Shown here: positions 21,022 to 30,851 of the stretch, piece by piece | Numbering within the stretch: the stretch's first letter is position 1 | Layout: the number at the start of each line of letters is the position of its first letter | Assembly (NCBI RefSeq): GCF_025917315.1 | Contig: NZ_CP080627.1 | Coordinates: forward strand, 3,100,001 to 3,164,000 | Direction: 5' to 3' | DNA length: 64,000 nt | Source: Halomonas qaidamensis | Lineage (GTDB): Bacteria > Pseudomonadota > Gammaproteobacteria > Pseudomonadales > Halomonadaceae | Program-made: the position numbers and the translations under genes | The notes under the pieces: generated by a model | The model's database searches: none | Told to the model about the DNA's origin: nothing | The model's input: only the letters and a program-made list of their open reading frames with translations

Positions 21022-22218
21022 ATGAACCCCGATCTGAACGCCCTTCACCCCTATCCGTTTGAAAAGCTAGCAGCCCTGAAAGCGGCGCTGGTGCCCCCGA
21101 CGGACCTTGAGCATATTCCGCTCACCATTGGCGAGCCGCAGCACGCGCCTTATTCTGGGGCATTACAAGCACTGGTGGCTCATCAATTAGAGATGGCCCG
21201 CTACCCAGCAACCAACGGCCTAGCTGCTTTACGCGAAACGATTGCCCGATGGGCAACGCGACGTTTCTCACTTGCCGGATTAGATGCCGAACGCCAGGTA
21301 CTCCCGGTTAACGGCACCCGAGAAGCCATCTTTGCGTTTGTGCAAGCAGCCCTGGATCGCCATCGCCCAGCCAAGGTGGCTGTCCCTAACCCCTTCTATC
21401 AAATTTACGAAGGAGCCACCCTACTAGCAGGGGGCGAGCCGCTCTATTTAGATTGCACAGCAGACAACGGCTTTCGCCCTAACTTTTCGGCGGTAAGCGC
21501 TGAAACTTGGCGCGATGTACAAATTGTATTCATTTGCTCACCTGGCAATCCCACAGGGGCGGTCACGCCACTTTCTGAATTCAAACAACTCATCGCACTG
21601 GCCGATGAGCACGACTTTATCATCGCCTCCGATGAGTGCTACTCAGAGCTATACCTGAATGAAAACACGCCCCCTCCTGGGCTGCTACAAGCCTGTGCAG
21701 AGCTTGGCCGCGACGATTATCAACGTTGCGTAGTATTTCATTCACTTTCTAAACGCTCCAACTTACCAGGGCTACGCTCTGGGTTTGTGGCAGGCGATGC
21801 TGATCTTCTGGCACCGTTTAAACGCTATCGTACCTACCACGGCTGTGCAATGTCGCTACCGCTTCAGCACGCCTCTATTGCCGCCTGGCAGGATGAGACC
21901 CACGTCCGCGCCAACCGCGATGCGTACCGCGAAAAATTTAGCGCCGTGACCAACGTTCTCGCACCAGTAATGGACTTCCCCACACCGGAAGCTAGCTTTT
22001 ACCTATGGCCAGCGGTGCCCGACGGTGATGATATCGCCTTTACCCAACGGCTGTTTAGCGAGCAACACGTCAGCGTGTTACCTGGCAGTTTGATGGGCCG
22101 CATGGGGCAAAACGGCCTTAACCCAGGTGCTGGTCGGCTGCGCCTGGCATTAGTGGCGGAACTCGCGCCAACGCTAGAGGCTGCTAAGCGTCTGCGCCAA
22201 TTAGTGGAGCGCGGCTAG
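21022..22218 (+). CDS. dapC: Succinyldiaminopimelate transaminase
   Basis: PLP-dependent class I/II aminotransferase of the succinylase branch of lysine/meso-DAP synthesis, giving N-succinyl-LL-diaminopimelate. The start MNPDLNALHPYPFEKLAALK matches the DapC family. PLP residues are in FICSPGNPTGAV, IIASDECYSELY, and the Schiff-base lysine in FHSLSKRSNLPGLRSGF. Length is 398 residues. The neighbouring dapD and dapE encode the preceding and following steps, which supports DapC rather than another transaminase. Confidence 0.93.
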   Translation: MNPDLNALHPYPFEKLAALKAALVPPTDLEHIPLTIGEPQHAPYSGALQALVAHQLEMARYPATNGLAALRETIARWATRRFSLAGLDAERQVLPVNGTREAIFAFVQAALDRHRPAKVAVPNPFYQIYEGATLLAGGEPLYLDCTADNGFRPNFSAVSAETWRDVQIVFICSPGNPTGAVTPLSEFKQLIALADEHDFIIASDECYSELYLNENTPPPGLLQACAELGRDDYQRCVVFHSLSKRSNLPGLRSGFVAGDADLLAPFKRYRTYHGCAMSLPLQHASIAAWQDETHVRANRDAYREKFSAVTNVLAPVMDFPTPEASFYLWPAVPDGDDIAFTQRLFSEQHVSVLPGSLMGRMGQNGLNPGAGRLRLALVAELAPTLEAAKRLRQLVERG

Positions 22219-22245
22219 AACGCCGCCGATTTATAAGGAGGTTGT

Positions 22246-22593
22246 ATGCTGACACTCTATATCATCAACACCTGCGACACCTGCCGCAAGGCACGCAAAG
22301 CGCTTGAAGAGAAAGGCATTCCTTTCAAGACCCATGACCTGCGCAAAGATGGCCTGTCCGCCAGTTTGCTCGAGCACATTCTTGAGCGTGTACCACTATT
22401 AGAAGCCATCAATAAACGCAGCAAAACCTGGCGCGACTTACCCCAGGAAGAAAAAGACAGCTTAGATGCTACGTCTGCCCGTAGGCTATTGCTTGAACAG
22501 CCCACGCTGCTCAAAAGACCACTACTAGAAGTTGATGACGACACTATTTTAGTGGGATACCGCGACGGCGATTACGACTCTCTCAGCGGCTAA
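22246..22593 (+). CDS. yffB: ArsC/Spx-family thioredoxin-fold protein, YffB type
   Basis: Small ArsC-like protein with the thioredoxin fold and a CxxC motif (NTCDTCRKARKAL, residues 9-21). The middle block LLEAINKRSKTWRDLP and the end VDDDTILVGY are typical of the YffB branch. E. coli yffB also lies beside dapE, and the same linkage is seen here between dapC and dapD. Its role is unresolved: the family has been linked to glutathione-dependent thiol reduction, and arsenate reductase activity should not be assumed. AAGGAGG lies 5 nt before the ATG. Confidence 0.9.
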   Translation: MLTLYIINTCDTCRKARKALEEKGIPFKTHDLRKDGLSASLLEHILERVPLLEAINKRSKTWRDLPQEEKDSLDATSARRLLLEQPTLLKRPLLEVDDDTILVGYRDGDYDSLSG

Positions 22594-22649
22594 TATGCCA
22601 CTGAATCTTAACAACTGATTGTTATTCAAAACTTAAAGGAAGACGCGTT

Positions 22650-23675
22650 ATGCTGAGCTTCGCGCTTGGAATCGGCACCCAAAATACTCAGGGCGACTGG
22701 CTGGAAATCTACTACCCAGCTCCGCTGCTTAATCCTGCAGACAGCTTAGTAACCGCAGCCAAAGAGGCGTTAGACGCCCCCACCGGCAATGCATCGATCA
22801 GCTTTCTGCCCGAAGATTGCACGCGCTTAGCAAAAGCATTGGAAGCTGCTGGCCACTCTGAGCAGGCCGCACTCGCTGAATCATTCGCCGCCAGCCATCG
22901 CCCCTTGGTCGCAATGTTTTTAGAAAGCGATCAAGCTCCGCAAACCGCTCCTGAAGTCTACTTGAAGCTGCATCTACTCTCTCACCGCTTAGTGAAGCCT
23001 CATGGCTTGGATTTGACGGGGATGTTTGGCCTGCTGCGCAATATCGCATGGACCAACGAAGGCGCGATTGATATCGAAGAGCTGCCCGCCCGCCGCTTGA
23101 AAGCACGCTTAGCGGGTCGCGCGCTATCCGTCGACTGCGTCGATAAATTCCCTAAAATGACCGATTACGTAGTACCTACCGGCATTCGCATTGGTGACAC
23201 CGCTCGCGTGCGCCTAGGCGCTTACCTGGGTGAAGGCACCACGGTAATGCACGAAGGTTTCGTCAACTTCAACGCAGGTACTGAAGGCCCCGGCATGATT
23301 GAAGGGCGCATTTCTGCAGGCGTTATGGTCGGCAAAGGCTCTGATCTGGGCGGCGGTTGCTCCACCATGGGCACGCTATCGGGTGGCGGTAACATCATTA
23401 TCAAGGTGGGCGAAGGCTGCCTGATTGGTGCCAATGCTGGCATCGGTATTCCATTAGGTGATCGCTGCACCGTAGAAGCGGGGCTGTATATTACCGCAGG
23501 CTCGAAAGTTACCCTGCTCGACGACCAGAATCAGGAAGTTAACACCGTGGCGGCACGCGAGTTAGCAGGCCAAGATGACTTATTACTGCGCCGCAATTCA
23601 CAAAACGGCCGTATTGAGTGCCTGACCAATAAAAGCGCCATTGCGCTGAACGAGGCACTGCATGCCCACAACTGA
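22650..23675 (+). CDS. dapD: Tetrahydrodipicolinate N-succinyltransferase, long type
   Basis: Succinylates tetrahydrodipicolinate in the lysine/DAP pathway. This is the longer DapD form (341 residues) typical of Pseudomonas and relatives. It has an N-terminal alpha/beta domain and a C-terminal hexapeptide beta-helix ([40 protein letters not shown]). AAGGAAGACGCGTT precedes the ATG. The 3' end overlaps dapE by 14 bp, so the two are co-translated. Confidence 0.94.
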   Translation: MLSFALGIGTQNTQGDWLEIYYPAPLLNPADSLVTAAKEALDAPTGNASISFLPEDCTRLAKALEAAGHSEQAALAESFAASHRPLVAMFLESDQAPQTAPEVYLKLHLLSHRLVKPHGLDLTGMFGLLRNIAWTNEGAIDIEELPARRLKARLAGRALSVDCVDKFPKMTDYVVPTGIRIGDTARVRLGAYLGEGTTVMHEGFVNFNAGTEGPGMIEGRISAGVMVGKGSDLGGGCSTMGTLSGGGNIIIKVGEGCLIGANAGIGIPLGDRCTVEAGLYITAGSKVTLLDDQNQEVNTVAARELAGQDDLLLRRNSQNGRIECLTNKSAIALNEALHAHN

Positions 23676-24834
23676 GCCTGAAACGCTGTCGCCCACGTTG
23701 CAGCTTGCGTTTGAGCTACTTAGCCGGGCGTCGGTAACGCCGGATGATGAAGGCTGCCAGGACCTTATGATCGAGCGCTTAACGGCGCTCGGTTTTCATA
23801 TCGAGCAACTGCCGTTTGGCGATGTCAAAAATTTCTGGGCAATAAGAGGCCATCATGGCCCCGTATTAGCCTTTGCTGGCCACACTGACGTCGTGCCCAG
23901 TGGGCCCCACACAAACTGGGAATTCCCACCGTTTGAGCCGTGTATTGATGAGCACGGCATGCTCTGTGGGCGAGGCGCAGCAGACATGAAGGGCAGTCTA
24001 GCGGCTATGCTCACTGCTGTTGAGCGCTTTGTGACGACCTATCCAGAGCACGATGGTCGAATAGCATTTTTAATCACCTCCGATGAAGAAGGCCCTGCCG
24101 TTGATGGCACCCGTGCTGTGGTTGAGCATTTACGCGAACGCAACGAACGCCTGGACTACTGTATTGTCGGTGAACCTTCATCAACTTCACGACTGGGCGA
24201 TATGATTAAAAACGGTCGCCGCGGGTCATTGGGCGGTGTTCTGCATATCAAAGGGGTTCAGGGTCATGTGGCCTACCCACACCTTGCGCGCAACCCTATT
24301 CACCAAGCGATGCCCGCACTGGATGCATTGGTTAACGAGCACTGGGACGCGGGCAATGACTTCTTCCCTGCCACCAGTTTCCAGATATCTAATTTTCGCG
24401 CGGGCACCGGGGCCACTAACGTCATTCCAGGTGAAGTAGAAGTTGTGTTTAACTTCCGTTATTCCACGGAAGTTACCCATGAGATGCTAAGAAGCCGCAC
24501 CGAATCGATTTTGGATAAGCATGGCCTTGAGTACCACATCGACTGGACCCTCAACGGCGAGCCATTTCTGACCGCAGAAGGCGAATTAGTCGATGCTGCC
24601 ATTCGCGGTGTAGAAGCCGTTACCGGCGAGCGCCCTGCGCTTTCGACCAGCGGCGGCACCTCAGATGGCCGATTTATTGCAACACTTGGCGCTCAAGTAG
24701 TAGAGCTTGGCCCACTCAACGACACTATTCACAAAGTGAATGAGCGCGTACGCGCCAGCGATCTGGATGAGCTCAGCCGCATCTATGAAGCTACGCTTCA
24801 AGCCCTGTTAACGGATAACGAGGTAAGCGTATGA
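23662..24834 (+). CDS. dapE: Succinyldiaminopimelate desuccinylase
   Basis: Di-zinc M20 hydrolase releasing succinate from N-succinyl-LL-DAP to give LL-DAP. Metal ligands and catalytic residues are visible in [14 protein letters not shown] (His), [14 protein letters not shown] (bridging Asp), [14 protein letters not shown] (Glu-Glu), YCIVGEPSS, and the terminal His in [13 protein letters not shown]. Length is 390 residues. It overlaps dapD upstream and the next small gene downstream (ATGA). Confidence 0.96.
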   Translation: MPTTEPETLSPTLQLAFELLSRASVTPDDEGCQDLMIERLTALGFHIEQLPFGDVKNFWAIRGHHGPVLAFAGHTDVVPSGPHTNWEFPPFEPCIDEHGMLCGRGAADMKGSLAAMLTAVERFVTTYPEHDGRIAFLITSDEEGPAVDGTRAVVEHLRERNERLDYCIVGEPSSTSRLGDMIKNGRRGSLGGVLHIKGVQGHVAYPHLARNPIHQAMPALDALVNEHWDAGNDFFPATSFQISNFRAGTGATNVIPGEVEVVFNFRYSTEVTHEMLRSRTESILDKHGLEYHIDWTLNGEPFLTAEGELVDAAIRGVEAVTGERPALSTSGGTSDGRFIATLGAQVVELGPLNDTIHKVNERVRASDLDELSRIYEATLQALLTDNEVSV

Positions 24835-25220
24835 TGGAGCGGTTTCCGGATATCGAAGTGTACTTGGCGAGCGTAACGATAGACGACATCAATACATGGC
24901 TACGCGACGCCCTCAACGCACCACCGCTTAGCCCCGCGGGCAAAGGCAAATGGAAAACCCGCGGGCACTACCAGGGCGACGCGGTACCAGTATTACTCGT
25001 GGATAAAGCTGCCGATGGCTTTGCCAGCCTATGGTTCGATAGCCAACACACCCCGTGGCGTACCGACCAAGAGTGCGCTCAGCACGCTGCAGAAGCTTTG
25101 CAAACGGAAGTACGCTGCTCGCTAGGTGGCTGGCACCCAGGCGATGATCCCGACCGCTTCTGGCAGGTATTGCCTGGCGGCCAGGAAAAAGCTATTGAAT
25201 GGCCCGATTCAGGTCGTTAA
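24831..25220 (+). CDS. Conserved small protein downstream of dapE, function unknown
   Basis: A 129-residue acidic soluble protein without signal peptide or membrane segment. It starts [20 protein letters not shown] and includes WLRDAL and, later, [22 protein letters not shown] and [18 protein letters not shown] recognise the type as a hypothetical protein encoded beside dapE in some gammaproteobacteria but know no function. It overlaps the dapE stop by 4 bp and ends right before a strong terminator, so it is the last gene of the dap operon. Confidence 0.8.
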   Translation: MMERFPDIEVYLASVTIDDINTWLRDALNAPPLSPAGKGKWKTRGHYQGDAVPVLLVDKAADGFASLWFDSQHTPWRTDQECAQHAAEALQTEVRCSLGGWHPGDDPDRFWQVLPGGQEKAIEWPDSGR

Positions 25221-25223
25221 ACG

Positions 25224-25256
25224 CACAAGACCCCGCATTGCGGGGTCTTGTGTTTT
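25224..25256. terminator. Strong terminator after the dap operon
   Basis: CACAAGACCCCGC-ATT-GCGGGGTCTTGTG is a 13-bp perfect stem followed by TTTT (25253-25256). It ends the plus-strand dap operon and may also stop the converging minus-strand gene. A second perfect hairpin, CGCTGGC-GAC-GCCAGCG, follows at 25261-25277 without a U-tract. Confidence 0.9.
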
Positions 25257-25321
25257 AGTCGCTGGCGACGCCAGCGTTATTCAATAAAAGCGACGTCTAA
25301 ATACAAACGATTTAATAAAAG

Positions 25322-25870
25322 CTACTCAATGATACTGACATCATCCGCCTGCAGACCACGGTCGTTTTTAATCACGTGATAACGGACAATTTGACCTTCG
25401 GCAAGCATACGTGGACCACGACCCCGGATCGCACGAAAGTGCACAAACACATCCTCGCCATTATCCCGGGTAATAAAGCCGTAACCTTTATTGGTATTAA
25501 ACCACTTCACCTCACCCTCTTCACGCCCATCATTGGGGTCGATGATATCTTCCTCTTCTTCATCATCGTCTTCCATCTCAGGAGCCGCTTGAGGCTGACG
25601 TGGAGCAGGCTTAGTACGCGCAACATCCGCTTTTACTACCATTGGCGGAGCCAAAGCAGCAGCGGCTAACGTGCCAATAAACAGCGCGATAAAACACCCT
25701 AGAGCAGCAGCAATATAAACGCCACTAGCGCCGCTAATAGCAAGCTCAGCTAGCCACTGCTCAGCAAGTGGGGCATTTGTTAAATGAACAATCCCCGCCA
25801 AAAGAAGTGGCGTGGGGGCGGCAAGTAAAACACTGATGAAGAAACAGCGAAAAACAACTTTTGGATTCAT
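25322..25870 (-). CDS. Membrane-anchored cold-shock-domain protein
   Basis: The 182-residue protein has two hydrophobic segments (about 8-28 and 50-74), a Pro/Ala-rich then strongly acidic linker (residues 85-114, with [11 protein letters not shown]), and a C-terminal cold-shock domain (118-182). The domain has both nucleic-acid-binding motifs: KGYGFI (128-133) and VFVHF (141-145). Free CspA-type proteins are about 70 residues and have no anchor. The layout puts a single-stranded RNA/DNA-binding domain on the cytoplasmic membrane surface, if both ends face the cytosol. Its function is not established. Confidence 0.85.
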   Translation of the reverse strand: MNPKVVFRCFFISVLLAAPTPLLLAGIVHLTNAPLAEQWLAELAISGASGVYIAAALGCFIALFIGTLAAAALAPPMVVKADVARTKPAPRQPQAAPEMEDDDEEEEDIIDPNDGREEGEVKWFNTNKGYGFITRDNGEDVFVHFRAIRGRGPRMLAEGQIVRYHVIKNDRGLQADDVSIIE

Positions 25871-25994
25871 AGATGATAAAAGCTCTCTTGTTGTATGGGT
25901 AACAGACGAAGGACAATACTCGGCCAGCTAGGCCCATTCCTAACCGTACCGAGCATACTACATACTATCTACTACATAAGGTGACGATGTTATC

Positions 25995-26243
25995 ATGACA
26001 AACGAATTATCGCCTGCTGAGCTAACTCAACTTCTTGAATCTTTAGAGAGTCGACTGGCTTACCAGGAACACTGGTTAGACACCCTTGACCAGGCGGTTG
26101 CCCAGCAAGAACGTCGTCTAGAAAAGCTGGAGCAGCTAAGTACACTGATGCGTGACCGCTTACGCGAGCAATATCAGGCGCTTCAGGCGGGTGATTCGCA
26201 GGGGGATACTCGCCCAGAAGACGACATACCCCCTCACTATTAG
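25995..26243 (+). CDS. slyX: SlyX family protein
   Basis: An 82-residue, highly charged coiled-coil protein (residues 7-60, heptad Leu pattern) ending in PPHY, the characteristic SlyX tail. Function is unknown. It is divergent from the cold-shock-domain gene, and the 124-bp gap must hold both promoters. It is followed by a short tandem repeat. Confidence 0.85.
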   Translation: MTNELSPAELTQLLESLESRLAYQEHWLDTLDQAVAQQERRLEKLEQLSTLMRDRLREQYQALQAGDSQGDTRPEDDIPPHY

Positions 26244-26244
26244 T

Positions 26245-26283
26245 ACTAATTCTATTAGCACTAACTCTATTAGCACTAACTCT
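26245..26283. repeat. 15-bp imperfect tandem repeat after slyX
   Basis: ACTAATTCTATTAGC, ACTAACTCTATTAGC and a partial ACTAACTCT, about 2.6 copies, directly after the slyX stop. Some units contain the small inverted repeat around CTATTAG. Confidence 0.8.
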
Positions 26284-26327
26284 CGGTTACTCGCAGTAAC
26301 AACTACTACTAATTGACGTCCTGATTA

Positions 26328-27443
26328 TCATGCCACCGCGCTTGCTGGGTCGATGCTCTTGAGTCCAAAAGCATCGGCAACGGCCTGATAAGTCACTTGG
26401 CCATTGTGAACGTTAAGCCCTGGTAGGAAGTGTGGGTCGTCTTTAAGCGCCTGTTGCCAGCCTTTATCAGCCAGCGCCAGCACAAACGGCAAGGTGGCAT
26501 TGGTAAGCCCCAACGTAGATGTACGCGCTACCGCTCCAGGCATATTAGCTACGCAGTAATGCACGATGCCGTCCACGATATAGGTCGGCTCGGCATGCGT
26601 TGTGGGTTTGCTGGTTTCAAAGCAACCGCCCTGGTCGATAGCGACGTCTACCAGCACACTACCCGGCTTCATATCCGCTAGCATGGCCCGGGTAATCAGC
26701 TTAGGCGCAGCGGCACCGGGGATAAGCACGGCGCCAATAATCATATCGGACTCTTTTACCGCCTGATCAAGGGCGTCCGCCGTTGAGTACACGGTTTTGA
26801 TGCGTCCCTGATAACGGTCGTCCAGCACTTCCAAGCGAGCAATCGACTTATCTAGAATAGTCACTTCAGCTCCCAATCCTAGCGCCATACGGGCGGCATT
26901 TTCACCGACCACACCACCGCCAATCACGGTTACTTTACCCGGCGCAACGCCTGGTACACCTGGCAATAGCACGCCAGAGCCCCCCTGAGCTTTTTCCAGG
27001 CTATGCGCGCCCGCCTGAACTGCCATGCGTCCGGCTACCGTGCTCATCGGCGCTAGCAGCGGTAAGCCTCCTTTTGCATCAGTAATGGTTTCATAAGCAA
27101 TGCAGGTAGCACCACTGGCCATCAGTCCTTGTGTTAATTTTTCCTCCGCAGCCAAGTGCAGGTAGGTGAATAGCGTCTGATTGGCTGTTAGACGCGCCAC
27201 TTCTTCGGCTTGTGGTTCTTTAACTTTGAGAATCAGCTCGGCGCTTTGCCACAGCGCGTCTACATTTGCCTCTACTTTAGCGCCAGCGGCTTCATAGTCT
27301 CTGTCGTTAAACCCTGCGCCTTCTCCTGCAGCAGCCTGCACGCTCACCGAGTGGCCGCGCCCCACAAGTTCCCGCGCACCTGTCGGGGTGAGCGCCACTC
27401 GATATTCGTGATTTTTAATTTCTTTTGGAACGGCGATTTTCAT
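26328..27443 (-). CDS. ald: Alanine dehydrogenase
   Basis: NAD-dependent reversible oxidative deamination of L-alanine to pyruvate and ammonia. The start [20 protein letters not shown], the substrate region [10 protein letters not shown] (with the catalytic His), the Rossmann motif [20 protein letters not shown], and [14 protein letters not shown] with the catalytic Asp are all present. At 371 residues it has full length. The ATG at 27443 has GAAGGAG 8 nt upstream; a longer reading to 27485 has no support. With SpuC nearby producing alanine from pyruvate, it may recycle the amino acceptor (inference). Confidence 0.95.
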   Translation of the reverse strand: MKIAVPKEIKNHEYRVALTPTGARELVGRGHSVSVQAAAGEGAGFNDRDYEAAGAKVEANVDALWQSAELILKVKEPQAEEVARLTANQTLFTYLHLAAEEKLTQGLMASGATCIAYETITDAKGGLPLLAPMSTVAGRMAVQAGAHSLEKAQGGSGVLLPGVPGVAPGKVTVIGGGVVGENAARMALGLGAEVTILDKSIARLEVLDDRYQGRIKTVYSTADALDQAVKESDMIIGAVLIPGAAAPKLITRAMLADMKPGSVLVDVAIDQGGCFETSKPTTHAEPTYIVDGIVHYCVANMPGAVARTSTLGLTNATLPFVLALADKGWQQALKDDPHFLPGLNVHNGQVTYQAVADAFGLKSIDPASAVA

Positions 27444-27531
27444 TGGCGTTCTCCTTCTCGATTGTTTGTTAGCGCTGTTAAGCAAATTACAGCACAGCAG
27501 GCGCTAGCCACCACCCCAAGCAAGAAAAACA

Positions 27532-27555
27532 AAAAAAACGCCGGCTAAGGCGTTT
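27532..27555 (-). terminator. Intrinsic terminator upstream of ald
   Basis: On the minus strand AACGCC-TTAGCC-GGCGTT is followed by a run of T (27532-27539 in plus coordinates). It lies about 440 bp beyond gabT and 90 bp before ald. It could end gabDT transcripts or attenuate the ald leader. Confidence 0.7.
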
Positions 27556-27559
27556 GTTA

Positions 27560-27996
27560 AGAGAAGAATCTAGCGTTTAACGGAAATCAGCGAAAAAATC
27601 GACGGCATTTACCATGGCTTTGTTAGGGGGCGTATCAAAGACTGCTCGTCGCGCCATTAGCCTTGGAAGCGAATCGGTTGAGTGACGCCGTGTACGGCGC
27701 GCTGTTTTGTGGACGTGCTGCCCAGTCGCCGGGCTTACCGAGCCAGCAGGGTTGCCCGTTGAGCGCTGTCGATCACCCGTACCAACAGGCCTGCTTCTCA
27801 GTGATACGGGGAGGTATAGCCATTGCGGTAGCGCTCTTCAATCAGTCGCCAGGTGTTGGCGATTGTCTCATCATTACCGCGTAAACATGACATCCAGGTG
27901 TTCAGCAAACAGAACGTAACGCATCCACTGTTGCCGCCTTTTTGGCCCCCTAATTGCTCACCTGCCAAACGTTCTTTCTTGACCAGAAATAGACCT
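27560..27996 (-). other. Gap between gabT and ald with possible decayed coding sequence
   Basis: No intact gene is present. On the minus strand one frame is open from inside gabT to a TGA at 27798 (at most 56 codons from a TTG at 27968) and ends RYRNGYTSPYH. The same frame continues after that stop through RVIDSAQRATLLAR to a TAA. A second frame ends VNAVDFFADFR at about 27580. This looks like a decayed gene but I do not recognise the protein, and it may be ordinary non-coding sequence. Confidence 0.3.
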
Positions 27997-29271
27997 TTAA
28001 CTAAGCGCTTCCAGAGACTGCTCGATAATAGTTAAGCCCTCTTCCAGCACTGCAGAAGAAACCGTTAGCGGCACCAGAATGCGGATGCTGTTGCCGTAGA
28101 AGCCACAAGAAAGCAGGATCAGGCCTTTTTCACGGGCTTTGGCACACAGCGCTCCGGTCATCTGAGTATCCGGCTTGCCTTCGCTGTTGAGCAGTTCGAA
28201 CGCGGCCATGGCGCCGAGCTGGCGGCCGTGGGCGACGGCGAGGAAGCGTTCTTCCCACACGGCAAAGCGCTCGGCCAGCATGTTGCCCATCTGTTCGCTG
28301 CGCGCCAGAATGTTTTCCTCTTCGATCACCTCAATCACCGCTAACGCCGCTGCGCAAGAGAGCGGGTTGCCGCTGTAAGTGCCGCCCAGAGAATTGGGGC
28401 CAGAGGCGTCCATCACTTCGGCACTACCCACAACCGCCGATAGCGGCATGCCGTTCGCCAGGCTCTTGGCGGTGGTGAGGATGTCCGCTTCAATACCGCT
28501 ATGTTCGAGCGCAAACAGCTTACCGGTACGGGCAAAGCCGGACTGCACTTCATCGGCGATCAGCAGAATACCGTGCTCGTCGCACAGCGCACGTAGCGCT
28601 TTCAGGTAATCCGGTGAGGCGATGTAGAAACCGCCCTCGCCCTGTACGGGTTCAATCACGATGGCCGCTGTGCGATGCGGGGCAATATCGGTTTTGAACA
28701 GCGTGCGAATGGCGTCTAACGACGCTTCTTCGCTGATACCGTGCAGCGGGTTGGGGAACGGCGCGCGGAAAACATCACCCGGCATAGGGCCGAAGTCGTT
28801 CTTATAGGGCAGTACCTTACCGGTCATGGCCAGCGTCATCATGGTACGGCCGTGGAAAGCACCGTCGAAAGTGATAATGCCTGTACGGCCAGTCGCCGCG
28901 CGGGCAATCTTCACGGCGTTTTCCAGCGCTTCCGCACCGGTATTCACCAGCATTGCTTTACGCTCGGGGCCACGCACCGGCGTCAGTTCACAAAGTTTTT
29001 GGCACAGCTGCACGTAAGGGGCGTAGGAGATCACTGCCGCGCTGGTGTGCATGACTTTTTTAAGCTGCGCTTCTACTGCCGCGACAATTTTTGGATGGCG
29101 GTGGCCCAGGTTGAGCACACCAATGCCGCCCGCGAAGTCGATCCAACGGTTGCCGTCGGCATCCCACAACTCGGCGTTTTCAGCGTGCTCGGCAAACTGG
29201 GTTGTCGGCGTGGCGGCACCGTTGGCCACGTAGCGGTTTTTCAGTTCGTTCAATTCTTGGTTATTCATCAT
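27997..29271 (-). CDS. gabT: 4-aminobutyrate aminotransferase
   Basis: Class III PLP transaminase moving the amino group of GABA to 2-oxoglutarate, giving succinic semialdehyde. Visible motifs: VNTGAEALENAVKIARAATG, GAFHGRTMMTLAMTG, VIEPVQGEGGFY, LIADEVQSGFARTGKLF and the Schiff-base lysine in TTAKSLANGMPLSAV. Length is about 424 residues. AAGGAA lies before the ATGATG start; either Met may be used. It follows gabD by 8 bp in one operon, so the pair takes GABA to succinate. 5-Aminovalerate is a known alternative substrate of the family. Confidence 0.93.
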   Translation of the reverse strand: MMNNQELNELKNRYVANGAATPTTQFAEHAENAELWDADGNRWIDFAGGIGVLNLGHRHPKIVAAVEAQLKKVMHTSAAVISYAPYVQLCQKLCELTPVRGPERKAMLVNTGAEALENAVKIARAATGRTGIITFDGAFHGRTMMTLAMTGKVLPYKNDFGPMPGDVFRAPFPNPLHGISEEASLDAIRTLFKTDIAPHRTAAIVIEPVQGEGGFYIASPDYLKALRALCDEHGILLIADEVQSGFARTGKLFALEHSGIEADILTTAKSLANGMPLSAVVGSAEVMDASGPNSLGGTYSGNPLSCAAALAVIEVIEEENILARSEQMGNMLAERFAVWEERFLAVAHGRQLGAMAAFELLNSEGKPDTQMTGALCAKAREKGLILLSCGFYGNSIRILVPLTVSSAVLEEGLTIIEQSLEALS

Positions 29272-29279
29272 CGTTTTCC

Positions 29280-30731
29280 TTATAGACCGCCAACACAGAC
29301 GTACTTCAATTCAGTAAATTCATCCAACCCATGATGGGAACCTTCACGCCCCAACCCGGACTCTTTCACGCCACCAAACGGCGCCAGCTCGGTAGAAATC
29401 AGCCCTTCATTAACGCCAACCATGCCGTATTCCAACTGCTCCATGGCGTGCCAGATACGGCGGTAATCGATGGCGTAGAAGTAAGCTGCCAAGCCAAACG
29501 GCGTATCGTTGGCCATGGCAATCGCTTCTTCATCACGCTGGAAACGGAATATGGGAGCCACTGGGCCGAAGGTTTCTTCATCGGCCACTGCCATCTGAGT
29601 GGTGACGTCAGCAAGCACCGTGGGCGTGAAGAAACGCTCGCCTGCCGCGTGGGGCTTGCCACCGCAGAGCAGTCGCGCGCCTTGATTCACCGCATCATCA
29701 ACGTGACGCTGCACTTTTTCCACCGCTGCTTGGTTAATCAGCGGGCCGATGGTGCTGCCTTGTGTTAAACCATCGCCGACCTTCAGCGCGCTAACACGCT
29801 CGGTCAGCTTGCTGACGAACGCATCGTAAACGCCATCCTGTACCAGGAAGCGGTTAGTACACACGCAGGTTTGCCCGGCGTTACGGAATTTTGAGGCAAT
29901 CGCCCCTTCTACAGCGGCGTCCACATCAGCGTCATCAAAGACGATAAACGGCGCGTTGCCGCCCAGCTCCATGGCGGTTTTCTTCACTGTGCTAGCGCAC
30001 TGAGCGAGCAGGTGTTTACCCACCGGGGTCGAGCCCGTAAACGAAACTTTGCGCACTCGCGCATCGGTGGTGAGCACGTCGCCAACCGCTGCCGGTTGTG
30101 AGGCGGTAATCACGTTAATGGTGCCGGCTGGCAAGCCCGCTTCTAGTGCTAGGTAAGCGGCAGCAAGCGCGGTTAACGGCGTAGCTTCCGCAGGCTTAAT
30201 CACCACGGTGCAGCCTGCGGCCAAGGCCGGGGCACACTTGCGGGTAATCATCGCTAGCGGGAAGTTCCACGGGGTAATCGCGGCTACCACGCCGACCGGC
30301 TCGCGCAGCACCAGCAGGCGCTTGTCCGCGCCGTGGCTGGGCAGGGTTTCCCCGGCCATACGCTTGGCTTCTTCAGCGAAAAACTCAATAAATGAAGCGC
30401 CGTAAGCCACTTCACCTTTGGCTTCCGTCAGTGGCTTGCCCTGCTCTAGGGTCATCAAGCGAGCTAAGTCGTCGGCGTGCTCATTGATCAGCTCAAACCA
30501 GCGGCGCAGCAATGCCGAGCGCTGTTTTACTGGCGTTGCGCGCCAGGCTGGCCCAGCGGCATACGCTGCAGCCACTGCGTCGCGGGCGTCATCGGCGCCT
30601 AAGTCGGCAACGCGGGCAATCGTCTCGCCGGTAGCGGGGTTATCAACGGCAAAGGTTTGTTGGCCCTTGCGCCACTCGCCACCCACCAGGGTGGGCACTG
30701 CATCGTGTAACCACTGTTCGATAAAGCTCAT
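29280..30731 (-). CDS. gabD: Succinate-semialdehyde dehydrogenase
   Basis: Oxidises succinic semialdehyde to succinate with NAD(P). Aldehyde-dehydrogenase motifs: TPWNFPLAMITRK, VIKPAEATPLTAL, FTGSTPVGKHL, MELGGNAPFIVFD with the general-base Glu, and the catalytic Cys in RNAGQTCVCTNRF; the extra Cys two residues on is typical of SSADH. The length is 483 residues from the ATG at 30731, which has AGGAGAAGGTG in front; a GTG one codon upstream is less likely. First gene of gabDT. Confidence 0.94.
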   Translation of the reverse strand: MSFIEQWLHDAVPTLVGGEWRKGQQTFAVDNPATGETIARVADLGADDARDAVAAAYAAGPAWRATPVKQRSALLRRWFELINEHADDLARLMTLEQGKPLTEAKGEVAYGASFIEFFAEEAKRMAGETLPSHGADKRLLVLREPVGVVAAITPWNFPLAMITRKCAPALAAGCTVVIKPAEATPLTALAAAYLALEAGLPAGTINVITASQPAAVGDVLTTDARVRKVSFTGSTPVGKHLLAQCASTVKKTAMELGGNAPFIVFDDADVDAAVEGAIASKFRNAGQTCVCTNRFLVQDGVYDAFVSKLTERVSALKVGDGLTQGSTIGPLINQAAVEKVQRHVDDAVNQGARLLCGGKPHAAGERFFTPTVLADVTTQMAVADEETFGPVAPIFRFQRDEEAIAMANDTPFGLAAYFYAIDYRRIWHAMEQLEYGMVGVNEGLISTELAPFGGVKESGLGREGSHHGLDEFTELKYVCVGGL

Positions 30732-30793
30732 CACCTTCTCCTGGTCTGCAACATGATAGGCACGCTAGCAGCAATGTGTTGGTAGGCGAATGC

Positions 30794-30823
30794 ACCACTT
30801 TTGCGTTCAACCAGACCACTTTT
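30794..30823. promoter_or_regulatory. Candidate MocR/GabR operator: direct repeat
   Basis: ACCACTTTT occurs twice in the same orientation (30794-30802 and 30815-30823), 21 bp apart, so on the same DNA face. It lies in the 140-bp divergent gap between gabD and the regulator. MocR-type regulators such as Bacillus GabR bind direct repeats; the assignment here is by position and layout. Confidence 0.45.
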
Positions 30824-30851
30824 CTGTTTTACTAGTTAAACGAGGAGCATC

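Noticed and set aside
25261..25277. Second hairpin CGCTGGC-GAC-GCCAGCG as a terminator
   Set aside because: No U-tract on either strand; the adjacent 25224-25256 hairpin suffices.
28741..29334. Long plus-strand frame of 197 codons over gabT
   Set aside because: It is the antisense shadow of gabT; the composition is low in typical start context, and gabT is unambiguous.
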